Below are positions 1-6,057 of a DNA stretch of 22,054 nt, piece by piece. The position numbers were made by a program, and so were the translations under genes. The stretch's first letter is position 1. The number at the start of each line of letters is the position of its first letter. Origin of the DNA: JBKQHQ01 sp052148715. GTDB taxonomy: Bacteria > Pseudomonadota > Alphaproteobacteria > Rhizobiales > Xanthobacteraceae. The stretch lies in assembly GCA_052148715.1 (NCBI GenBank), contig JBKQHQ010000141.1, forward strand, positions 1 through 22,054, read 5' to 3'. A model generated the notes under the pieces. That model saw only the letters and a list, made by a program, of their open reading frames with translations. It was not told the DNA's origin and made no database searches.

Positions 1-44
1 ATCAAGCCTACTTCGGCCCGCTGCCCATCCGCATGGCAGCCTAA
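1..44 (+). CDS. C-terminal end of an unidentified gene (partial)
   Basis: The third plus-strand frame is open from the window edge to a TAA at 42-44 and would encode the last 13 residues of a protein ending in PLPIRMAA. Too little is present to name a family. It is listed because the frame is open from the edge and the next 180 bases hold no other plus-strand gene. The next real gene (DUF3309) is convergent with it. The other two frames could equally be non-coding, so this is a weak call. Confidence 0.35.
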   Translation, partial: QAYFGPLPIRMAA

Positions 45-225
45 CCCCGGCAGACGCTCCACTTACCGACGCGGAAATTCTGTTCAGACAACCGGGACCA
101 GCTCAATTCTAGACGACGAATAAAATCATTCAGTGTCGGCCGCTGCAACCGACGCAAACGTTGGATGGTGTCAAGGATGTCATTTGGTGCAAAGCACTAA
201 GATGGCCAAGTCGCATCGCGACGGC

Positions 226-390
226 TCAAAGCCGGCCAACCAGAACCAAGATCAGCACGATGACCAGCAGGAGCCCAAGGCCGCCGCCGCCATAGTAGCC
301 GGTGCCGTAAAAGGGGCCGCCGCCGAGGCCGCTAAAACCACCGAGCAGCGCAATGACTAGAATGATAAGTAAGATAGTTCCGAGTGACAT
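226..390 (-). CDS. DUF3309 family small membrane protein
   Basis: A 54-residue peptide. It begins MSLGTILLIILVIALLGGF, has a Gly/Tyr-rich loop at about residues 20-36 (GGGPFYGTGYYGGGG), and ends in a second hydrophobic stretch, LGLLLVIVLILVLVGRL. The two short hydrophobic segments, the glycine-rich hinge and the GRL-type C terminus match DUF3309, a family of roughly 50-residue membrane peptides of unknown function common in rhizobia. The frame stays open further upstream, but the ATG at 388-390 gives the family's normal length and has an AGG-containing ribosome site 7-9 bases before it. An exact EcfG-type promoter lies at 464-489, about 75 bases upstream, so stress-induced expression is likely. 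The function is unknown. Confidence 0.85.
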   Translation of the reverse strand: MSLGTILLIILVIALLGGFSGLGGGPFYGTGYYGGGGLGLLLVIVLILVLVGRL

Positions 391-463
391 GGTGTTGCCT
401 CGTTTTGTGCAACCATCAGATTTGGTTGCGCCTGCCCCTGTGCTTTGTTTGGTGTCGATAGGT

Positions 464-489
464 AACGCCGTCAAATGAACGAGAGTTCC
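464..489 (-). promoter_or_regulatory. EcfG-type general stress promoter for the DUF3309 gene
   Basis: Reading the minus strand, GGAAC (489-485) is followed by exactly 17 bases and then CGTT (467-464). GGAAC-N16/17-CGTT is the established promoter consensus of the alphaproteobacterial stress sigma factor EcfG/SigT. The predicted transcript starts near 457 and gives a leader of about 65 bases before the DUF3309 ATG. The rest of 391-711 shows no gene or other element I can support. Confidence 0.8.
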
Positions 490-711
490 AAAACCACGAC
501 GCTGGGCCAACGCAATGGTGCCGCCCGCTAAGGAACATCAAGGCCGAGCCTTCCCGCAACCCCTTTGGTTTGATTCTGTAAGCTTTCCAGCGGCGGGTCT
601 GTCGAGCCACCGACGTCAGAACGAACGGAGAGGGAACCCGGCCAGGCAACTCAGCTGATATGGAGCTGGAAGGGAGGCCGCACGCCCCTTGAGCTGCAAC
701 CGAGCACGCGT

Positions 712-933
712 TCAGTCTCGGATCCGCAAGCTCTTCAGCGTCTGCTCGCTCATGCGGACCGGATCACGCTCGCCGCCTTGCGCGAGCTCCATAACCTTGC
801 GGGCGACGGCTTCCGCGGCCGCTGGATGCGGACCGAGCTGGCCCGACCGGCAGGTCCGCTCAATAGCCACCGCCATGAGGGTGATGACTTCAGGATTGAA
901 GGACGCACCGGCCTGAAGTGGCTTGATTGACAT
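712..933 (-). CDS. Small conserved hypothetical protein
   Basis: A 73-residue soluble protein starting MSIKPLQAGASFNPEVITLM. It contains a predicted helix with paired Ala/Val residues (AAAEAVARKVMELAQGGERD, about residues 38-57) and a C-terminal RMSEQTLKSL segment. The pattern of an FxPE start, an ARKVMELAQ-GERD helix and a short tail resembles small uncharacterised proteins that I recall from Bradyrhizobium genomes; I cannot give a family number. The ATG at 931-933 has only a weak GGTGA upstream. No EcfG or FixK motif is visible before it, unlike its neighbours on both sides. The function is unknown; it may be regulatory or helical-bundle in nature, which is a guess. Confidence 0.7.
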   Translation of the reverse strand: MSIKPLQAGASFNPEVITLMAVAIERTCRSGQLGPHPAAAEAVARKVMELAQGGERDPVRMSEQTLKSLRIRD

Positions 934-1074
934 GGTTTCACCAACGAAACGGCCCGTCGTCCGGCGACGGCCGTCCGATGGCAGGGGTCCAGTGTTGTAA
1001 TGAGGTATAGATCGCGTGGAGTTTGCGTACGGCGCGGGTAGTGCGCAGGGATTGCAAGCTCACCGCATTCTTGA

Positions 1075-1158
1075 TTAGTGAAGTCCGCCGAAAACCCAAA
1101 TGAGAAGGAGGATTGGGATAGGAATCCCGATCAACCAAAGCAGAAGATAGCGTCCCAT
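1075..1158 (-). CDS. 27-residue membrane peptide
   Basis: An ATG at 1156-1158 opens a 27-codon frame ending at a TAA (1075-1077). The peptide starts MGRYLLLWLIGIPIP and ends IWVFGGLH, so it is essentially one transmembrane helix broken by a Gly-Ile-Pro-Ile-Pro kink, with a short basic N terminus (Arg3). An AGGGAG ribosome site lies 8-13 bases upstream of the ATG. An exact EcfG promoter sits at 1225-1249, about 67 bases before the start. The combination of promoter, ribosome site and a purely hydrophobic frame argues for a genuine stress-induced small protein. It is below the length cut-off of most gene finders. Similar very short GIPxP membrane peptides occur in rhizobia to my recollection; the function is unknown. 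Confidence 0.75.
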   Translation of the reverse strand: MGRYLLLWLIGIPIPILLLIWVFGGLH

Positions 1159-1224
1159 GTCGTGCTCCCTGGTGTTTATTGTTAAGCTGAGGTACTTGTA
1201 GTAATCGGTCTGTCTAATCAATAT

Positions 1225-1249
1225 AACGGCCGCGTAATTGTTTAGTTCC
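1225..1249 (-). promoter_or_regulatory. EcfG-type general stress promoter for the 27-residue peptide
   Basis: On the minus strand GGAAC (1249-1245) is separated by 16 bases from CGTT (1228-1225). This matches the EcfG consensus exactly. It lies in the 102-base gap between the stop of the BrkB gene and the start of the small peptide and points toward the peptide. Confidence 0.78.
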
Positions 1250-1260
1250 CATGCGTGCCG

Positions 1261-2142
1261 TTAGCGCGCTCGCTCCAATTCTGCGTCGATCGTCGCTCCA
1301 ACCAGCACGATGATCGTAGAGATCCAGATCCAGGTCATGAACACGACCGCGGCACCGAGCGATCCATAGGTTTTGTTGTAATTGGCGAAGTGCGTCGCGT
1401 ACCAGGAGAACAGCACAGAAGCTGCGACCCATGCCACCGTGGCGCAGGCGCTACCCCAGGTCACCCAGGGAAGGCGCGCGCTGACCCGGCTCGGCCCGTA
1501 ACGGTAGAGGATGGCCAACCCGGTGTTCACTGCCAGAAAGAGGAGCGGCCAGCGCGCGACGCGGAGCAATTGATCCAGTACGGGCCTCAGCCCGAGAGTG
1601 TCGAGCGCGGCCGGCAAAACCGCAACCGTCGCAAGCAACAGAAGCGTCAATATCAAGGCTCCGATCGTAACGGTAAGCGAAACGACGTGCAACTTAACGA
1701 GTCCGCGGCGTTCGCGTTGGTCGTAAACGACATTCAACACGTCAAACAGGGCCTTCATGCCGGCGTTGGCGCTCCAGATTGAAATGGCCAGGCTCCCGGC
1801 GAAGGCGAGGCTCAAGGCGCTATTGCCCTGCGCGACCAGTTGATCGATCTCGTTGCCGACCACCTCGACGGCGCCTGGCGGCAACACCGTCGACAGGGCG
1901 TCGAGTTGCTTGGCGATGGTGCTGGGGTCGGAGAAAAGCCCATAGACCGAGACCAGCGCCGCGATCGCCGGAAAAATGGCAAGAATGATGTAGAACGTCA
2001 CCCCGGCCGCGAGGGTGAGCAAGCGGTGTTCGGAGATCCTGCGCAACACGGCGAGCAGCACATTCTTGGCGACCGCGGCCCGACGCCTTCGCTCATTTGC
2101 GCGAGGCAGTCTTGCCCCAACTTCGGCTGGATTCGACAGCAT
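1261..2142 (-). CDS. YihY/virulence factor BrkB family membrane protein
   Basis: A 293-residue integral membrane protein with about six hydrophobic segments. The family signature is visible near the N terminus at about residues 40-72 (LTLAAGVTFYIILAIFPAIA followed by VSVYGLFSD), then SIWSANAGMKALFDVLNVVY in the middle and YGSLGAAVVFMTWIWIS near the C terminus. The length fits the BrkB/YihY family (about 270-330), whose role is unsettled despite older annotations as RNase BN. The ATG at 2140-2142 is the only usable start: the frame continues upstream to a stop without another start codon. The gene follows the DUF883 gene on the same strand after 154 bases with no promoter motif of its own that I can see, so it may be read from the stress promoter at 2736-2761. 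Confidence 0.9.
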   Translation of the reverse strand: MLSNPAEVGARLPRANERRRRAAVAKNVLLAVLRRISEHRLLTLAAGVTFYIILAIFPAIAALVSVYGLFSDPSTIAKQLDALSTVLPPGAVEVVGNEIDQLVAQGNSALSLAFAGSLAISIWSANAGMKALFDVLNVVYDQRERRGLVKLHVVSLTVTIGALILTLLLLATVAVLPAALDTLGLRPVLDQLLRVARWPLLFLAVNTGLAILYRYGPSRVSARLPWVTWGSACATVAWVAASVLFSWYATHFANYNKTYGSLGAAVVFMTWIWISTIIVLVGATIDAELERAR

Positions 2143-2296
2143 CCCAAGGTATGCGTCCTCAACGACATTCTTTGCAGACGGACGAGCCGCGTTGGAGTAC
2201 CAGATCGCGGAGGGCCCTCTTTGGCGGATTCACGCGCCGGCGATTTGGCCGAATGACCCCGGATCGGAGTCGCGGCGACGGATTAGCTTGTCCCGC

Positions 2297-2662
2297 TTAG
2301 CGGTGCAGGGCCGTGCCGAGCAGAAACCCAACCCCGACGGCTAGGCCGAGCGTAGTCAAGGGGCGTGCGCGCAGCGATTCCTCCACCGAATCGGTAACGT
2401 CGGTAAGCGAACCACGGAAATGCGTCGTGGCGGCGTGCACCGCGTGCTTTGCATCCTGCCCTTTCTCCGCCGTACTGGACAGGAGTCCGTTGACGTTGTC
2501 CGTGATCCGCCCGATTTGTGCTTTTACCTCATTGAGCGCGTCGTCTCCGGCCGCGCCCAGGCCGTTGCCGACGTGATCCGCGAGACGCGCCACGTCTTCG
2601 CGCAAGACCTCTAAATCGTTTCCGATCACTTCGGCCGTTGAAGCCTTCCTCTTGAGAGCCAT
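2297..2662 (-). CDS. DUF883 (ElaB/YqjD-like) family protein
   Basis: A 121-residue protein made of a long amphipathic helical region (residues about 8-95, rich in Asp, Glu, Ala and Val) followed by a single C-terminal membrane segment, RPLTTLGLAVGVGFLLGTAL. This layout, including the Arg-Pro-Leu-Thr entry to the membrane helix, is typical of DUF883/ElaB/YqjD proteins; the Escherichia coli members are stationary-phase, tail-anchored inner-membrane proteins that bind ribosomes. The ATG at 2660-2662 has AAGGG about 12 bases upstream. An exact EcfG promoter lies at 2736-2761. The BrkB gene follows downstream and may share the transcript. Confidence 0.9.
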   Translation of the reverse strand: MALKRKASTAEVIGNDLEVLREDVARLADHVGNGLGAAGDDALNEVKAQIGRITDNVNGLLSSTAEKGQDAKHAVHAATTHFRGSLTDVTDSVEESLRARPLTTLGLAVGVGFLLGTALHR

Positions 2663-2735
2663 GTCGATACGTGCCCTTCATTGCGCGTCCGCGCCGTCCA
2701 TCGACAACGTCAACGCGTGTGGAGTCCTTTGGAGA

Positions 2736-2761
2736 AACGTCGCGTCGGTATTTTGAGTTCC
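2736..2761 (-). promoter_or_regulatory. EcfG-type general stress promoter for the DUF883 gene
   Basis: On the minus strand GGAAC (2761-2757), 17 bases, then CGTT (2739-2736): an exact consensus match. It stands 74 bases before the DUF883 ATG and is divergent from the plus-strand EcfG promoter at 2917-2942, so this 319-base intergenic region fires in both directions. Confidence 0.8.
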
Positions 2762-2916
2762 ACAAATCTCTGGTGCTGGCTGCCGGCGCATCGTTTAATG
2801 GAGGCGTTATGGCCGAGACCCGCGCTTAGATTGCACGCCCGGCACCACCGATCGTCCTAGAAATCAGCCGACGTTAAAAATGCGCCGCTGTTGCCCGCGG
2901 CGGTAACTACCAACAC

Positions 2917-2942
2917 GGAACAATTGCTCGCGGCTTGGCGTT
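2917..2942 (+). promoter_or_regulatory. EcfG-type general stress promoter for the DUF1328 gene
   Basis: GGAAC at 2917-2921, a 17-base spacer, and CGTT at 2939-2942 match the EcfG consensus exactly on the plus strand. The predicted start near 2949 leaves a leader of about 33 bases before the DUF1328 ATG at 2982. Confidence 0.8.
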
Positions 2943-2957
2943 TCACAAGCAATTGTT
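2919..2957. repeat. 10-bp perfect inverted repeat around the DUF1328 promoter
   Basis: AACAATTGCT at 2919-2928 and its exact reverse complement AGCAATTGTT at 2948-2957 are separated by 19 bases. The left arm overlaps the -35 GGAAC element and the right arm falls at the predicted transcription start. The arms are AT-rich in a GC-rich background. It could be an operator for a dimeric regulator; pairing in RNA is unlikely because the left arm would not be transcribed from this promoter. Confidence 0.6.
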
Positions 2958-2981
2958 TAACGACTTACGGAGACAAGCACC

Positions 2982-3161
2982 ATGCTGAACTGGGCGGTTA
3001 CTTTCTTGGTCATCGCGCTCGTTGCCGCGGTGCTGGGCTTCGGCGGCATCGCCGGCACGGCCGTCGAGATAGCGAAACTCATCTTTTTCGTGGCGATCGT
3101 GCTTTTCCTGATCTCCGCGATTGTCGCGGTGGTGCGCGGCCGGTCACCGACGCTTCCCTGA
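2982..3161 (+). CDS. DUF1328 family (YtjA-like) small membrane protein
   Basis: A 59-residue peptide beginning MLNWAVTFLVIALVAAVLGF, then GGIAGTAVEIAKLIFFVAIV and a second hydrophobic stretch LFLISAIVAVV, ending in a short basic tail (VRGRSPTLP). The MLxWA start, the GFGGIAGTA hinge and the two membrane helices are the diagnostic layout of DUF1328, a family of about 55-60 residues of unknown function. The ATG at 2982-2984 has ACGGAG 11-16 bases upstream. The gene has its own exact EcfG promoter 40 bases before the start codon. Confidence 0.9.
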   Translation: MLNWAVTFLVIALVAAVLGFGGIAGTAVEIAKLIFFVAIVLFLISAIVAVVRGRSPTLP

Positions 3162-3505
3162 CTCGTCGCTGCATTGCGGCATGGACGGCGAAACTGACAC
3201 CCACGGCACGCCGGCTCGGCCACTTACTGTAATTTGCCGCACCGATGAGGAATGGGGAATGGAATGGTCGGCGGTGCTTGTTACAGCCCCGCGCACTACG
3301 GTTGGGGTTGGTGAAGCTTCGGCGCGCGAGTGCTTGGGGCCAGGTTGGGGCCGCGAACGCGGCTCCGGCTGTTCTTGATCTCACCCGCGGCGTTCCCGCG
3401 TGCTGCGGCAACAACACCGCCCAAGTCGGCTCACGCAGGCGCTAGCCAGCAGTTGGGGGCCGAAACACATAAGATAACCAAGGGCGGAGGATTGTTTGTC
3501 CCCCG
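3162..3505. other. Intergenic stretch, nothing supported
   Basis: 344 bases between the stop of the DUF1328 gene and the convergent stop of the DUF6496 gene. Open frames here on both strands lack ribosome sites and give arginine/proline-rich, unrecognisable products. I see no clear hairpin terminator with a T-tract and no promoter motif. Confidence 0.5.
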
Positions 3506-3859
3506 TTACCTACCCTCGTCGAGGCTCTTATTCAAACCTTGGGAGCGGGAAGCCTTACGGCCGCGCACGCCCGTCTTGGTGGAATTGCGGCCACTCATGG
3601 CACGCGTGCTTTCGCGGCGCCCGGCCGCGCCAACGTGAGACTTGCCTTCGCGTTCCTGCTGGTAGGTCTTGCCGTGGGCCTCTTTTTGCTTCGTCTTGGC
3701 GCGATTCTTCGCGTTCTCGTTCGCACTCTCGTACTTTGACACCCCAGCTTCATTGAGCGCAATGGCAACGGCCTGACGCCGACTTTTGACCTTGCCACCC
3801 GTGCCGCTGGGTCCGCTCGTGAGCTCACCGTGCTTGAACTCATGCATGACGCGACCCAT
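3506..3859 (-). CDS. DUF6496 family basic protein
   Basis: A 117-residue, strongly basic, low-hydrophobicity protein. It opens MGRVMHEFKHGELTSG, continues with a GPSGTGGKVKSRRQAVAIAL segment (residues about 17-36) and an EAGVSKYES element, then a Lys/Arg/Gln/Asn-rich tail likely to be disordered. The start and the GxGxKVKxRxQAIAIAL pattern match DUF6496, a family of small nucleic-acid-like basic proteins with no assigned function. The frame is open for 16 codons further upstream, but the ATG at 3857-3859 has an AAGGAG site 6-11 bases ahead and begins the conserved region. An exact EcfG promoter lies at 3926-3950. Confidence 0.85.
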   Translation of the reverse strand: MGRVMHEFKHGELTSGPSGTGGKVKSRRQAVAIALNEAGVSKYESANENAKNRAKTKQKEAHGKTYQQEREGKSHVGAAGRRESTRAMSGRNSTKTGVRGRKASRSQGLNKSLDEGR

Positions 3860-3925
3860 GGTTCTCCTTTGTCGAGGGGAAGACTTAGTCATCGCAGATA
3901 TCCGCATCTGTCAGCTTGTCGGGGA

Positions 3926-3950
3926 AACGCTAGGTCACCTGAATAGTTCC
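3926..3950 (-). promoter_or_regulatory. EcfG-type general stress promoter for the DUF6496 gene
   Basis: On the minus strand GGAAC (3950-3946), 16 bases, then CGTT (3929-3926): an exact match. It lies in the gap after the kinase stop (4016) and 67 bases before the DUF6496 ATG. Confidence 0.78.
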
Positions 3951-4015
3951 TCTGGGCCGATGGGACGGCTTCGTTCAGGCTCTTCGTCCCCAACCGGCGA
4001 AACCCGCCTGGTCCG

Positions 4016-5509
4016 CTACTTCACCAGGCACTGAGCCGGAACTGCGAGGCTGATGGCCAGACCCTCGCGCCGCCAGTCGTAGGAGATTCGGCCGCCGAGC
4101 TGGCTCGTTATGATTCGACGGGTGAGCGAGCTGCCGAACCCTTCGTATATTGGTGGTTCGCCGACCGGGGGTCCACCTCGCTCCGTCCAACGCAGGACCA
4201 ACTCGTCCAGCGCCGCCGACCAAGTGACGTCGATCCGACCCGTCGCCGAGGATAGCGCGCCATATTTGGCAGCGTTTGTCGCAAACTCATGCAGGATGAG
4301 GGCGAAGTTCGTGACGGCGCTGCCGCCGATCGGCAAGTTGGGGCCGTCGGTGGTGAGGCAGTCATCATTTCTCGAGGGAGCCGAACCGGCCCGCGCATCG
4401 AGGTAGGGAGCGAGGATCGTGCGGATGAGGACGTGCAAGGCCGTATTTTGTCTCTTCCTCTCGACGGCGTCGGCCAGGCTCGGCTGCGTCAGCTCGTGGG
4501 CGCGCGCCAAGGCACCGAGCCGCTCCCGCAACGCGCTCGCCATCTCCTGCGGCGTGCCCGCGGAGCGGGCGCTCAGCGCCACCACGCTGCTCGCGACCGC
4601 CAATAGATTCTTGACGCGATGACTCATCTCTCGAAGCAGGAGAGCTTGCTGCTCTTGCGCTCGTTTACGTTCGGTAATGTCCCGGGCGATTTTGGAGGCG
4701 CCGATGATGGCGCCGGCGGAGGTCGTGACCGGCGCAACGCTCAGCGAAATTTCGACCAAAGTCCCGTCCTTGCGCCGGCGAACTGTTTCGTAATGGTTGA
4801 TTGGCTCGCCGCGCCGGATGCGCGCCAGAATCATGGTTTCCTCGTCGCGATATTGCTCGGGAATAAGGATCGTAATCGACCGACCGATCACCTCTTCAGC
4901 TTTGTAGCCGAAGAGTTGCTCTGCTCCCCGATTCCATGTGGTGATAATCCCGTTGAGATCCTTGCTGACGATCGCATCATTGGAGTTCTGAACGATCAAG
5001 GCGAGTCGCCGGCTGGCGAGCTCGGCGCGCTTGCGCTCGGTAATGTCGACCAGCGTGTTCACGGCCCCGACCAGCGCACCCGACCCGTCATAAAGCGGGG
5101 TCGGATAGGCAAGGAACGGCACGCGCACGCCGTCGGGGCGCTCGGCCACCGCCTCCGCGCCGCTTATCCGTCGCCTTTCTTTCAGCGCCACCGCCATCGG
5201 GCACTGGTCGTGCGGCAAGGAACGTCCGTCCGGCCGAAACAGCCGCCAGGAGCCGCACCACTCGTCCTTGCCAAGCTCGGGGCGATGACCCCACAGGGCG
5301 GCCGCGGCCTCGTTGTAGAATGTGATCCGGCCCACCTTGTCGGTCGTGTAAACGGCAACCGGCATCGCGCTAAGCAAATCGCTGCCGGACAACTCGTGGA
5401 ACGCATCTTCGCCGTCGGCCATTTGGCCATTGGAGCGAGCCACTATCGCGACCGGATCAACGACTCCGTTGGGTTGCGGAGCGTCCGCCGGAGCCGGGCC
5501 GGCCCCCAT
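4016..5509 (-). CDS. PAS-PAS HWE-family sensor histidine kinase
   Basis: A cytoplasmic sensor kinase of 497 residues from the chosen ATG, without membrane segments. PAS domain 1 spans about 42-160 (MPVAVYTTDKVGRITFYNEA, ending VDITERKRAE) and PAS domain 2 about 165-285 (SNDAIVSKDLNGIITTWNRG, ending ARDITERKRAQ). The kinase core has the phosphoacceptor His297 in EMSHRVKNLLAVA, an N box HEFATNAAKYGALS with Asn412, and the Trp-x-Glu motif RWTERGG (441-443), which together define the HWE family. HWE kinases commonly phosphorylate PhyR, which frees EcfG from its anti-sigma factor; no phyR, nepR or ecfG gene is in the window. An exact EcfG promoter lies at 5758-5782. The ATG at 5507-5509 follows a GAGG site; the frame is open upstream to a TTG at 5671, so the N terminus is uncertain. 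The PAS ligand cannot be read from sequence. Confidence 0.9.
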   Translation of the reverse strand: MGAGPAPADAPQPNGVVDPVAIVARSNGQMADGEDAFHELSGSDLLSAMPVAVYTTDKVGRITFYNEAAAALWGHRPELGKDEWCGSWRLFRPDGRSLPHDQCPMAVALKERRRISGAEAVAERPDGVRVPFLAYPTPLYDGSGALVGAVNTLVDITERKRAELASRRLALIVQNSNDAIVSKDLNGIITTWNRGAEQLFGYKAEEVIGRSITILIPEQYRDEETMILARIRRGEPINHYETVRRRKDGTLVEISLSVAPVTTSAGAIIGASKIARDITERKRAQEQQALLLREMSHRVKNLLAVASSVVALSARSAGTPQEMASALRERLGALARAHELTQPSLADAVERKRQNTALHVLIRTILAPYLDARAGSAPSRNDDCLTTDGPNLPIGGSAVTNFALILHEFATNAAKYGALSSATGRIDVTWSAALDELVLRWTERGGPPVGEPPIYEGFGSSLTRRIITSQLGGRISYDWRREGLAISLAVPAQCLVK

Positions 5510-5757
5510 GCGGGCCTCGTTGACGCTCCCGGTTCGCGGGGCTGATTTGGCCCGGCCGTAGCAGTCGAGATCCGCTGATGCCCGCGAGTTTCGTTTCCTG
5601 GGTGGCACGATCGCCTGGGTCCTTTTTGGCTGGGGTTGCCTCAATTGGCGCCCATGGGCTCCCGGTCCCAACGCCGAGCGCCGGGGCGTGTCGTCGGCAC
5701 CCTCCGGTTGATTCGGGCAAGTCCTTCGGGATAGGCGCTAATTTTGTTCATTAAAAT

Positions 5758-5782
5758 AACGTGCGGTAAGCATACGGGTTCC
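5758..5782 (-). promoter_or_regulatory. EcfG-type general stress promoter upstream of the histidine kinase
   Basis: On the minus strand GGAAC (5782-5778), 16 bases, then CGTT (5761-5758): an exact match pointing at the kinase. Transcription would start near 5750, about 80 bases before the alternative TTG start (5671) or 240 bases before the favoured ATG (5509). The rest of 5510-6057 shows no other gene I can support. Confidence 0.7.
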
Positions 5783-5976
5783 CCGCCGCCCTCGGCCGGG
5801 GCCCAAGTGATGCGCGCGGCTCCGTTTGTTTCTGTGTCGAGTCGCCCATCTAAATCCATCGTGGGTCACGAGCAGTGAGGATTCGATGAGCGTCAGCGGC
5901 ACTTGCAGATCTCAGAAAATGCCGCCGCGAGCGTCGAGCCGAAATGTTCCGCGATACTCGCCTTTTTTGCCAAGCT

Positions 5977-6001
5977 GAAACTGGGAAAGGCTCGGGGCGT
6001 T
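5977..6001 (+). promoter_or_regulatory. Near-consensus EcfG-type promoter for the DUF1236 gene
   Basis: GAAAC (5977-5981), a 16-base spacer and CGTT (5998-6001) differ from the EcfG consensus by one base in the -35 element. It is correctly placed, about 57 bases before the ATG at 6058. Because of the mismatch this is only a candidate. Confidence 0.4.
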
Positions 6002-6057
6002 ACCCAAGGGCGAACGTCGGGCGTGAAGGGAGGCAACCTCTCTGGAGGAGTATCCGC

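Noticed and set aside
188..222. Small palindrome near GTCGC-ATC-GCGAC downstream of the DUF3309 stop as a terminator
   Set aside because: The stem is only 5 bp with a 3-base loop and no T-tract, so it cannot be told from chance.
943..968. Possible EcfG promoter before the 73-residue hypothetical gene
   Set aside because: AACG at 943-946 (CGTT on the minus strand) is present but no GGAAC lies 16-17 bases from it.
2161..2186. Possible EcfG promoter directly before the BrkB gene
   Set aside because: A CGTT element is present on the minus strand but the -35 position does not resemble GGAAC.
4619..5545. 308-codon open frame on the plus strand
   Set aside because: It is antisense to the PAS domains of the histidine kinase, which show clear family motifs; no ribosome site or recognisable domain.
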